A stretch of DNA of 6,722 bases from Thermoplasmata archaeon (GCA_021795055.1 JAJYPW010000051.1:1-6722); one strand, 5' to 3'; shown: positions 1 through 5,511, counted from the stretch's first letter. The notes: generated by a model from the sequence alone, not told the origin. A program made the numbers and translations.

Positions 1-106
1 TTAGAACATAATCCGGTGTCAAGCCACCCTCCGTCCTGATCACTATCGAGCCTCCGGAATATTCCATTACAGTGGCTGGCACAGTTGGCTTAGTGCATTT
101 CACCAT
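1..106 (-). CDS. Possible 5' end of a minus-strand gene, cut by the window edge
   Basis: Reading leftward, an open frame begins with ATG at 106-104, directly after an in-frame TAA, and stays open for 35 codons to the edge. The peptide has a protein-like stretch (YSGGSIVIRTEGG, then LTPDYVL) that looks like a beta-strand, a turn and the start of a helix. I do not recognise the family; the pattern faintly recalls short alpha/beta segments in archaeal RNA polymerase D/L-type subunits, but that is only an impression. A second start, the ATG at 67-65 (codon 14), fits better with the TTTAAA at 106-111 as its promoter, leaving a leader of roughly 15 nt. The gene would be divergent from the peptidase gene. 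It could also be chance, since only 106 bases are visible. Confidence 0.4.
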   Translation of the reverse strand, partial: MVKCTKPTVPATVMEYSGGSIVIRTEGGLTPDYVL

Positions 107-116
107 TTAAAGTGAA
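99..116. repeat. Inverted repeat TTCAC-N8-GTGAA around TTTAAA
   Basis: Arms TTCAC (99-103) and GTGAA (112-116) flank an 8-nt centre that contains the AT-rich TTTAAA, a possible TATA box for the minus-strand gene at the left edge. GTGAAT recurs at 141-146, followed as in the first copy by a TTCCG and AAG pattern, so 112-130 and 141-157 form an imperfect direct repeat. ATGTTCC (118-124) and GGAACAT (165-171) form a further inverted pair. This could be an operator region between two divergent genes. The arms are short and chance cannot be excluded. Confidence 0.3.
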
Positions 117-170
117 TATGTTCCGGTAAGGTTCCAGCCGGTGAATGTTTCCGCAAGTTGATAAGGAACA

Positions 171-176
171 TTAAAT
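171..176 (+). promoter_or_regulatory. Putative TATA box of the M61 peptidase gene
   Basis: TTAAAT lies with its centre about 30 nt before the ATG at 204. An archaeal TATA box normally sets initiation about 25 nt downstream, so the transcript would start only a few bases before the start codon. No Shine-Dalgarno-like sequence precedes the ATG, which agrees with a nearly leaderless mRNA. Placement and composition are the only evidence. Confidence 0.45.
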
Positions 177-203
177 CGATTATCTGTATCACGCCTTTAA
201 CAG

Positions 204-1937
204 ATGAAGATAACTTATTTCATATCACTTGAAAAAAGGGCCCAGCAAATTATCTCTGTAAGGTTGGTCATTGAGGAGATAACCGATCCGCAGGTTCAGA
301 TAACACTGCCTAACTGGACTCCAGGATCATACAAGATAAGGGACTATTCAGGGAGGATAAGAACCATCTCGTTCAGGACCTCGACAGGGACAACGCTAAA
401 GGCGGCAAAGCTTGACAAATCTAGCTGGAGAGTACCCCGCGATGAAACAGGATCTGTGGAAGTAGTTTATGAGATATATGCCAGTGAACTCACGCCGAGA
501 GCGAGCCATGCTGATGCCACGCATGCGCTCCTGAACCCTTCAGGGTTGCTGTTCTATGTGGAAGGGTACAAGGAGCAGACCTCTGAAATCGAGCTTTCCA
601 TCCCTGATGGATGGCACATCACTACAGGTCTTGAAAAGATAGACGGCAACAGGTTCAGGGCGACAAATTACGACATCCTTGCAGATACACCTTTCGAAAT
701 TGGCACCCAGCAGGTTTTCACTTTCAGGGTCGATGGCAAAGAACACGAAATTTCCATTTACGGGAATCCCCTGATGGAGCTGGATACGTTTGCAGCAGAC
801 GTGGAAAAGATCGCAAACGCTGCTTCCTCGATGATGAAGGGAATTCCGTGCAAGCGGTACTGTTTCATCTTTGACTTTTCCGATGCCCGTGGGGGAGGCC
901 TGGAACACCTGAACTCCACTGTCATAATCATGGACAGGCTCATGCCGCTTAACCAGAAATCGTACAGAGCCATGCTGTCGACCGTCGCGCACGAGTATTT
1001 CCATATGTGGAACGTCAAGCGAATCAGGCCTGTGGAGCTTGGGCCGTTTAATTACAAGGTCGAGAACTATACCAATATGCTCTGGTTTGCCGAAGGAATT
1101 ACAGATTATTATGCGAAAAAGCTGCTTCTGAGGGCCGGCCTTGTTGATAGGCCTGGCTTTTTTGACGATCTGGCCAGGCAAATCAAGTCTTATCTCGACA
1201 GACCTGGCAGGAAGAGGCAGTCTCTGTATGAATCGTCTTACGACAGCTGGATAAAGCAATACCAGCCGACCGCTGATACCCAGAACTCATCAGTCAGCTA
1301 TTACCTGGGAGGAATGATGCTGGGATTCGCGCTTGACCTCAAGATAGTCGCAACTACGCTCGGGCAGAAGAGCCTCGACGATCTGATCAGGCTCCTGTTT
1401 GAAAAATACAGGAAAGACGGGAAGGGGTACACGGAAAAGGATCTGCTTGGCGGACTGAAGGAGATCACCGGGCAGGATCTTACAGCATTCATAGATTCTT
1501 ACGTAAAAGGAACCGAGGAGATTCCATTTGAATCGCTGATGGTAGGTGCCGGTTTGGAAATGGCAGTAAAGAAACTTGAGGAGGGATGGTCCGGCATCAT
1601 ACTTAAAGCGGAAGGGCCAACGACCAAAGTGGTTTCCGTGGTTGAAGGTTCAAGCGCCTGGGAGGCAGACCTGATTGCAGAGGACGAGATTCTAGCCGTG
1701 AACGGCATAAGGATGTCGGAAAAAATGGTTTACAGCGAAGACAGGTGGCCCGAAGGGAAACTGGACAAGTTTGCCAGACTATTCCCACAGAGTGCAAGCA
1801 TTACATTTTTCAGAAGATCTGAGCTGAAGACTACCACATACGTGCCAAAAAACTACGGCAGAGACGTTTCCATAAAAGAGAGCAAGGACCCGGGAACACA
1901 GGCCAGGAAAATGCTTGAAAAGCTTCTGGCGGGATAG
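204..1937 (+). CDS. M61 family metallopeptidase with PDZ domain (glycyl aminopeptidase-like)
   Basis: The 577-residue product is a zinc-dependent peptidase of the M61 family, whose characterised members remove N-terminal residues, preferably glycine, from peptides. Domains in order: an N-terminal beta domain (about 1-175) with the family signature LPNWTPGSYKIRDYSG near residue 35; a thermolysin-like catalytic domain (about 190-440) with the substrate-binding GGLEH at 231-235, the zinc motif HEYFH at 263-267 (catalytic E264) and the third zinc ligand E297 in WFAEGITDYY; and a PDZ domain (about 455-540). Length is normal for the family. No signal peptide or membrane segment is seen, so a cytosolic role in peptide turnover is likely. 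It appears to be monocistronic: the next gene on the same strand starts 150 nt later behind its own TATA box. Family assignment is firm; substrate preference is inferred. Confidence 0.93.
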   Translation: MKITYFISLEKRAQQIISVRLVIEEITDPQVQITLPNWTPGSYKIRDYSGRIRTISFRTSTGTTLKAAKLDKSSWRVPRDETGSVEVVYEIYASELTPRASHADATHALLNPSGLLFYVEGYKEQTSEIELSIPDGWHITTGLEKIDGNRFRATNYDILADTPFEIGTQQVFTFRVDGKEHEISIYGNPLMELDTFAADVEKIANAASSMMKGIPCKRYCFIFDFSDARGGGLEHLNSTVIIMDRLMPLNQKSYRAMLSTVAHEYFHMWNVKRIRPVELGPFNYKVENYTNMLWFAEGITDYYAKKLLLRAGLVDRPGFFDDLARQIKSYLDRPGRKRQSLYESSYDSWIKQYQPTADTQNSSVSYYLGGMMLGFALDLKIVATTLGQKSLDDLIRLLFEKYRKDGKGYTEKDLLGGLKEITGQDLTAFIDSYVKGTEEIPFESLMVGAGLEMAVKKLEEGWSGIILKAEGPTTKVVSVVEGSSAWEADLIAEDEILAVNGIRMSEKMVYSEDRWPEGKLDKFARLFPQSASITFFRRSELKTTTYVPKNYGRDVSIKESKDPGTQARKMLEKLLAG

Positions 1938-2070
1938 ACGCCCCACTAACGGCATAGCAGGGCGCGTGTACTGAAGACATGCCGGCGATCTCCATTGTCA
2001 GCAGGGCGAAATGTCCCGTTGTGCCGCCATTCAAGCTGACGGAAACCCGGTTGCCAGCTCCAGAGTCAAG
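1938..2070. other. GC-rich intergenic stretch with possible stem-loops
   Basis: No convincing gene lies here. A 38-codon plus-strand frame (1979-2095) spans the next promoter and has no recognisable content. GTCAGC (1997-2002) pairs with GCTGAC (2034-2039), and inside it GGCG (2005-2008) pairs with CGCC (2025-2028), giving a possible two-helix hairpin of about 43 nt. CGGCAT (1950-1955) can pair with ATGCCG (1979-1984). AGCAGGGCG occurs twice (1956-1964 and 2000-2008). It could be a structured 3' UTR, a small RNA or chance. There is no T-run typical of an archaeal terminator. Confidence 0.3.
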
Positions 2071-2078
2071 TTTATATA
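2071..2078 (+). promoter_or_regulatory. TATA box of the HTH regulator operon
   Basis: TTTATATA is a near-ideal archaeal TATA box. Its centre is only about 14 nt before the ATG at 2088 but about 26 nt before an in-frame GTG at 2100. With normal initiation spacing the mRNA would begin near 2098-2100, which favours a leaderless transcript read from the GTG. This box probably drives both the regulator and the coupled downstream gene. Confidence 0.75.
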
Positions 2079-2087
2079 GTCTGATTC

Positions 2088-3050
2088 ATGCATAATGGTG
2101 TGGATGGTTTCCGAAAGGAACTAGTGGAAGAGACTATCTGTTCTCTTTCAGAGCACAGATTTGAGGTGTCAGAACTTGACCTTGCAGGGCTTAGTGCATA
2201 CGATATAATAGCCAGGTCCCAAACTGAGAAGTACGTGATCAAAGTTCTCTACAACATCGACACCCTGCGCAACGGAGTTGCCCTTGAAATCCTAAGGATT
2301 TCGAAACTTATAGGGGGGGCTGCGCTTGCCGTGGGCAGGCGGTCAAGCGTCGGGGACATGGAAAGAGGTGTTATGTACTTCAGGCATGGCGTTCCCATGC
2401 TGTCCGTCGAAACCTTCTCCGATTATCTATCAGGAAGGAAACCTTACATTTTCTCCGGTCCCGGCGGGTACTATGTACCGATTGACGGCCTGAAGATGCA
2501 CAGGGTAAGGATAGAACAGGGACTTTCCATAGGATATGTTTCCACAAAGGTCGGGATTTCCAGGCGTTCAATCTCGCTGTACGAATCCGGAAATGCGGCT
2601 ACCATAGATGTATTGAACAAGATTGAAAATCTTCTTGACGATGAAATCAGGCAGGAAATGGATCTGGTGGAAATAACCAGATCAACGCTAATAGGAAACC
2701 AGGATTATCAGACGGATGACACATTCCTGAAGGAAGTGATAACCCTGCTGGAAAACGTTGGGTACAGCATCTATCCCACCCAAAAGGCCCCTTACGACGC
2801 GGTTGCATGCGAGAGAGACGACTTCCTGTTCACGCTTGGAGCAATCAGGGCACTGAAAGAGGAAATAAACAGGATTAACGCCATAGTCAAGGCATCAGCT
2901 GCCATGGAGAAAGAGTTCCTGCTGGTATCCCCGAATGAAACCGAAAAAGTGAATGTCCCCCAGAACATCGTCACGATCACGGAATTAAGGGATTCTTGCG
3001 ATCATGGCAACATAAAGCCGCTTCTGGAAAGAAACAGAAATCCTCCATGA
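2088..3050 (+). CDS. Archaeal HTH-type transcriptional regulator (COG1395-like)
   Basis: The 320-residue product matches the layout of a widespread archaeal family of predicted regulators. An N-terminal domain (about 1-125) contains YDIIARS and YVIKVLYNID, reminiscent of a restriction-nuclease-like fold that lacks a full catalytic set. The conserved GGYYVPIDG linker (126-134) leads into a Cro/C1-type helix-turn-helix (about 138-188), with IGYVSTKVGISRRSISLYE covering the two DNA-contacting helices. The C-terminal half (about 190-320) is family-specific and of unknown role. DNA binding is well supported; targets are unknown. Start: ATG at 2088 gives the longest frame, but the TATA box at 2071-2078 is too close to it, and the in-frame GTG at 2100 is better placed, giving a product four residues shorter. 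The stop overlaps the start of the next gene (ATGA), so the two are probably cotranscribed and translationally coupled. Control of its own promoter is plausible but inferred. Confidence 0.88.
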   Translation: MHNGVDGFRKELVEETICSLSEHRFEVSELDLAGLSAYDIIARSQTEKYVIKVLYNIDTLRNGVALEILRISKLIGGAALAVGRRSSVGDMERGVMYFRHGVPMLSVETFSDYLSGRKPYIFSGPGGYYVPIDGLKMHRVRIEQGLSIGYVSTKVGISRRSISLYESGNAATIDVLNKIENLLDDEIRQEMDLVEITRSTLIGNQDYQTDDTFLKEVITLLENVGYSIYPTQKAPYDAVACERDDFLFTLGAIRALKEEINRINAIVKASAAMEKEFLLVSPNETEKVNVPQNIVTITELRDSCDHGNIKPLLERNRNPP

Positions 3051-3694
3051 AAAGAGCAACGCTGACCATAAACGGCAACAACATCCTGCTTATCGGAGGA
3101 GTACGGGGACTTGTGAGCGAGGGAGAGGAGATAGATTCAATCCTGAAAGACTTCGACCCGGAGATAGTAGCCATATCGATGTCGCCAGAGGAAATGGATG
3201 GCCTGAAGCATTTTCTCGATGAACCATTCAGGGTCGGTCTGTCGGATTACGACATCATATACGGGTACAAGCTTGCGGTATATGGCGAAGTCATGGTTCC
3301 ACCCCCTATCTTTCTGAACGCAGTCAGGTATGCTTTGCAAAACGGTAAGCGCCTGGTGCCACTTGATCTGCCGGAAAGCGAATTCTCAACATCGTATACC
3401 AGGAACATAGGGACCATATCGCTAATAAGGCACTCTCTGAGAAAAACAAGGCTGAGAAAGAAATTCTTTCCCGATCCCGATCCGGATCAGTTCACAGTAT
3501 CCTGGCAAGACGAGATCGAGAAAATCAAGGGGTTCCACGAGCTGCAGCAATCAAGGATCGATGCAATTGCGGTTTCCCTCAATGATCTCTTCAGGAACTG
3601 CAAGGATCAGAAGATTGCAGTAATTGTAGAAAGGGAGATAGTTAGCCAGATAGAAGCACTGATCAGCGTACCCGTTTCCCAGCAAACTTCTTGA
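3047..3694 (+). CDS. Conserved hypothetical protein, possibly a divergent TraB/PrgY-like domain
   Basis: The 215-residue product begins at an ATG that overlaps the preceding TGA. I do not recognise it with confidence. Its layout recalls the TraB/PrgY (gumN/Tiki-like) fold: a first strand and turn (ILLIGGVRGLVSEGEEI, 13-29), a helix, then DPEIVAISMS (37-46) where TraB proteins have a Pd-V-vEL motif, then GEVMVPPPIFLNAVRYALQ (80-98) and GKRLVPLDLP (100-109) where TraB has its alanine-rich helix and a strand leading to an aspartate. The histidine of the usual GTaHv motif and the glutamate of the vEL motif are absent here, so if related it is probably not a metal-dependent hydrolase. A basic, possibly exposed segment (RHSLRKTRLRKK, 128-139) precedes a charged C-terminal half. 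No membrane segment is seen, unlike full-length TraB proteins. Coupling to the HTH gene suggests a joint function. The 3' end overlaps the opposing methyltransferase gene by 32 nt. Confidence 0.75.
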   Translation: MKRATLTINGNNILLIGGVRGLVSEGEEIDSILKDFDPEIVAISMSPEEMDGLKHFLDEPFRVGLSDYDIIYGYKLAVYGEVMVPPPIFLNAVRYALQNGKRLVPLDLPESEFSTSYTRNIGTISLIRHSLRKTRLRKKFFPDPDPDQFTVSWQDEIEKIKGFHELQQSRIDAIAVSLNDLFRNCKDQKIAVIVEREIVSQIEALISVPVSQQTS

Positions 3695-4268
3695 AGACCA
3701 GGTATATCTCACTGCTCCCCTCCCTGGTGGCAGAAACAGAGGTTGTCTTCCTGAAACCAAAGAACGCCGAATATTTCCTAAAAAGCTCTGCAGTGAGGTC
3801 CCCCTGGAACATCTTTGCGGCGACGGATCCGCCATCCGTAAGAAACATCAGGGAGAGATCCAGCACCCGCCTGCATATTTCGTATGACCTGGAATGATCC
3901 AGGGAATGGTTTCCGGACGTCCTGACCATGGCATCCGAAAGCACCGTTGAAAAACCCCCCAGGTTGTTTGCAGACAACCAGTCCCTGATCTTCACCTCAA
4001 CTGAGGGGTCGAGAAGATCAGCTTTGAGAAACGTCACTCTTTCTACAGGCTCCATCGCGACCCTGTCGATCGAGAGTATAGGTCCCACGGTGAATGACAG
4101 TGCAACCTGAGTCCATCCACCCGGTGAACTGCCGAACTCCAGGACAGGACCGTTCCCGATTACGCCGAATCTCTCCTGAAGTTCCAGAAGCTTGAATGCT
4201 GCCCTGCTCCTGTATTCCAGGCTCTTTGCCCTGAAATAAAAACTGTCCTTTCTCCCTGCTGTGCTCAT
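3663..4268 (-). CDS. rlmE: RlmE/FtsJ-family 2'-O-ribose rRNA methyltransferase
   Basis: The 201-residue product is an SAM-dependent RNA 2'-O-methyltransferase of the FtsJ/RlmE family; the E. coli member methylates U2552 in the A-loop of 23S rRNA. Visible motifs: the N-terminal RNA-side signature with SRAAFKLLELQ (21-31); the SAM-binding EFGSSPGGWTQ (44-54); acidic residues D68 and D84 at the cofactor site; and the K-D-K-E tetrad K26, D112 (LSDAMVRTSGN), K152 (AAKMFQG) and E187 (SSEIYLV). Length matches the bacterial enzyme; the C-terminal TRAM domain found in some archaeal homologues is absent. The start ATG overlaps the gcvH stop (ATGA) with no well-spaced ribosome-binding site, so expression probably depends on coupling to gcvH. 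Its 3' end lies inside the opposing plus-strand gene. The family is certain; the exact nucleotide target is inferred. Confidence 0.92.
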   Translation of the reverse strand: MSTAGRKDSFYFRAKSLEYRSRAAFKLLELQERFGVIGNGPVLEFGSSPGGWTQVALSFTVGPILSIDRVAMEPVERVTFLKADLLDPSVEVKIRDWLSANNLGGFSTVLSDAMVRTSGNHSLDHSRSYEICRRVLDLSLMFLTDGGSVAAKMFQGDLTAELFRKYSAFFGFRKTTSVSATREGSSEIYLVFKKFAGKRVR

Positions 4269-4636
4269 TCCCCGATTAACTTTTTGTATTCCGCAGCAGA
4301 CATCCCGTTGGGTGTGTCGGAAATCTTGATCCTAACCAGCCAGTTTGCGTAACTGTCCTTGTTGATCAATTCAGGCTGGTTCTCCAGAACCTTGTTGATT
4401 TCGGAAACTGTCCCCGATACAGGGGCATATACCTCTTCAGCGGATTTTACGGACTCCACTGTGAGAAGCACCTCACCTGCCTTCTTCCCGTCTCCAACCT
4501 TTGGCAGTTCTATATAGACAACATCAGTAAGCTGGTGCTGCGCATAGTCCGTAATGCCTACGGTAGCAACCTTTCCGTCAAGTTTGAACCACTCATGTGT
4601 TTTGGTATATCTGAGCCCATCAGGAACGCTGTACAT
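4265..4636 (-). CDS. gcvH: Glycine cleavage system H protein (lipoyl carrier)
   Basis: The 123-residue product carries the lipoyl arm that shuttles the aminomethyl group of glycine between the P, T and L proteins of the glycine cleavage system in the cytoplasm. The N-terminal YTKTHEWFK (10-18), the GITDYAQHQLTDVVYIELP block (28-45) and the lipoylation site ESVKSAEEVYAPVSG (61-75, lipoyl-lysine K64) are all canonical, as is the C-terminal NWLVRIK. Length is standard (about 125 residues). It is the first gene of a two-gene operon with rlmE; gcvT, gcvP and lipoate genes are not in the window. In some organisms GcvH-like proteins also act as lipoate relay proteins, which cannot be judged here. 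The transcript is probably leaderless from the divergent promoter shared with thpR. Confidence 0.96.
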   Translation of the reverse strand: MYSVPDGLRYTKTHEWFKLDGKVATVGITDYAQHQLTDVVYIELPKVGDGKKAGEVLLTVESVKSAEEVYAPVSGTVSEINKVLENQPELINKDSYANWLVRIKISDTPNGMSAAEYKKLIGE

Positions 4637-4647
4637 ACTTCTATATC

Positions 4648-4654
4648 TTTTATC
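4648..4654 (+). promoter_or_regulatory. Putative TATA box of thpR
   Basis: TTTTATC is centred about 24 nt before the thpR ATG at 4675, the spacing expected for a leaderless archaeal mRNA. The richer TTTATAT at 4657-4663 is only about 15 nt from the ATG and fits the opposing gcvH promoter better. The two boxes are 2 bp apart, so TBP could hardly occupy both at once. Confidence 0.5.
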
Positions 4655-4656
4655 TG

Positions 4657-4665
4657 TTTATATTA
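4657..4665 (-). promoter_or_regulatory. TATA box of the gcvH-rlmE operon
   Basis: On the minus strand this reads TAATATAAA, with its centre about 25 nt before the gcvH ATG (4636). That spacing predicts initiation at or next to the start codon, and no Shine-Dalgarno-like sequence is present. It is interleaved with the opposing thpR TATA box. Confidence 0.65.
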
Positions 4666-4674
4666 CTTGCACCT

Positions 4675-5175
4675 ATGAGAGCTTTCCTCGCAGTTCCAGT
4701 GGGCGGCACAGTCGTAGATCAGGTCAGGCGAAACCTGTCCGGAGTTCCATGTCTCCGGGTGACGCCGGCCGAAAATATACACCTGACATTCGTTTTCTTT
4801 GAAGATCTGAAGGACCATCAGATGGAGGATATCATGGGAAAAATGAAGCGCTTCAGGGTAGGCCACCCCGTCCGTATGAAGCTGTACGGACCGGAGTGTT
4901 TTCCCAGTGATGGTCAGTGCAGGGTGATCGTCCTGAAGGACATGTTCCCACAGACGTCAGAACTCTATGTCAGGGTGACGAAGGAAATCGCCAGCAACCC
5001 GGAGCACCGAAGTTTCCAGCCCCACGTCACGGTAGCAAGAACCACGGGAAAATGCAGCATGAACCTGCAGCCGGTCACGGCAGAAGCGGAGGCTTCTTCC
5101 CTTGTTCTTTTCCGGAGCGACCTTCGACCAACGGGTCCGCTATACTCTAAACTTTATGAAGTTCAGCTTATGTAG
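4675..5175 (+). CDS. thpR: RNA 2',3'-cyclic phosphodiesterase (ThpR/LigT, 2H phosphoesterase)
   Basis: The 166-residue product belongs to the 2H phosphoesterase superfamily. Both catalytic HxTx motifs are present and well spaced: HLTF at 36-39 and HVTV at 117-120. The N-terminal MRAFLAVPV, the NIHLTFVFFEDL block and SFQPHVTVART around the second histidine are typical of ThpR/LigT. Enzymes of this family open RNA 2',3'-cyclic phosphates, usually to 2'-phosphates; some were first described as 2'-5' RNA ligases. The role here is probably RNA end processing, with the true substrate unknown. The ATG is the only reasonable start: the family's first strand begins immediately after it. The gene is divergent from gcvH with 38 bp between start codons, and its 3' end overlaps the small opposing gene by 13 nt. 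Confidence 0.92.
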   Translation: MRAFLAVPVGGTVVDQVRRNLSGVPCLRVTPAENIHLTFVFFEDLKDHQMEDIMGKMKRFRVGHPVRMKLYGPECFPSDGQCRVIVLKDMFPQTSELYVRVTKEIASNPEHRSFQPHVTVARTTGKCSMNLQPVTAEAEASSLVLFRSDLRPTGPLYSKLYEVQLM

Positions 5176-5441
5176 GTGGCGTGATCCCCGTCCTTGTTCC
5201 TGTCGCTATTTTTCACGCTCATTAGATCCTCATCCATGAACTCTATGGAGAACAGGCCGCTCACGGGGATTATCCTGAGCAGCGGTTTCTTGTCACCATT
5301 GGAAACCCTGAATACAATGGCTCCCTCTTCACCAAGGATCGTGTAGCCAACAAATTCGCCTTCCGTCTTCATGGGCTCGTCTCCGCCGCCATTGGAATAA
5401 ACAGTGTATTTCCCTCCCTTCTTGATTTCAATCATGTCCAT
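5163..5441 (-). CDS. Small conserved archaeal protein, probable beta-barrel fold
   Basis: With the start at ATG 5441 the product has 92 residues. I do not know its function. The core (KKGGKYTVYS, then TEGEFVGYTILGEEGAIVFRV, then LLRIIPVSGLFSIEFMDED) is a series of short beta-strands with glycine turns, resembling small archaeal SH3/Sm-like barrel proteins with a G-E-F-V-G-Y-T motif and a basic-I-P-V strand. The last 15 residues are charged and probably disordered. Start choice: GTGAT, matching the archaeal 16S tail complement, lies 4 nt before this ATG; a second ATG two codons later (5435) is also possible. A longer reading from TTG at 5507 would begin upstream of the expected transcript start and adds non-conserved-looking residues. 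The gene converges with thpR and is divergent from aroD. A perfect inverted repeat sits just upstream of the start. Confidence 0.75.
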   Translation of the reverse strand: MDMIEIKKGGKYTVYSNGGGDEPMKTEGEFVGYTILGEEGAIVFRVSNGDKKPLLRIIPVSGLFSIEFMDEDLMSVKNSDRNKDGDHATYIS

Positions 5442-5454
5442 ATCTATCACTGCG

Positions 5455-5493
5455 TTTCCATTTCTACCCGCCAAATTGAGGAAGAAATGGAAA
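5455..5493. repeat. Perfect 11-bp inverted repeat upstream of the small barrel gene
   Basis: TTTCCATTTCT (5455-5465) and AGAAATGGAAA (5483-5493) are exact reverse complements separated by 17 nt. The right arm also belongs to the near-palindrome ATGGAAATGTCCAT (5487-5500). Measured from the TATA box at 5512-5517, transcription of the small gene should start near 5489, inside the right arm, and the left arm ends 13 nt before the ATG. It may be a repressor operator overlapping the start site; if transcription begins slightly upstream it could be a 5' UTR hairpin next to the ribosome-binding site. Confidence 0.6.
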
Positions 5494-5511
5494 TGTCCAT
5501 TGCACAAGTGC

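Noticed and set aside
540..1259. Long minus-strand open frame of 239 codons inside the peptidase gene
   Set aside because: It lies fully opposite the well-supported M61 coding sequence, including its zinc site, and its translation has no recognisable domain. It mirrors the codon bias of the real gene.
1831..2034. Minus-strand frame of 67 codons across the peptidase 3' end and the gap
   Set aside because: Composition is not protein-like, about half of it is antisense to the peptidase, and no promoter or ribosome-binding site precedes its start.
1979..2095. Possible 38-residue plus-strand small protein
   Set aside because: It runs through the TATA box and into the start of the HTH gene, has no ribosome-binding site and no recognisable sequence.
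2996..3046. TTG-started N-terminal extension of the TraB-like protein
   Set aside because: The extension would overlap the regulator gene by 55 nt and is rich in Lys/Ser/Gln without protein-like pattern; the ATG at 3047 gives the common ATGA coupling.
2088..3694. Toxin-antitoxin or defence module
   Set aside because: The two-gene layout is suggestive, but the regulator belongs to a broadly conserved archaeal family, the partner has no toxin motif, and nothing mobile is nearby.
3551..3835. Minus-strand frame of 94 codons over the operon junction
   Set aside because: It overlaps both well-supported genes in other frames and has no recognisable motif.
5442..5507. TTG-started N-terminal extension of the small barrel protein
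   Set aside because: It spans the inverted repeat and the predicted transcript start, and the ATG at 5441 has a GTGAT element at suitable distance.
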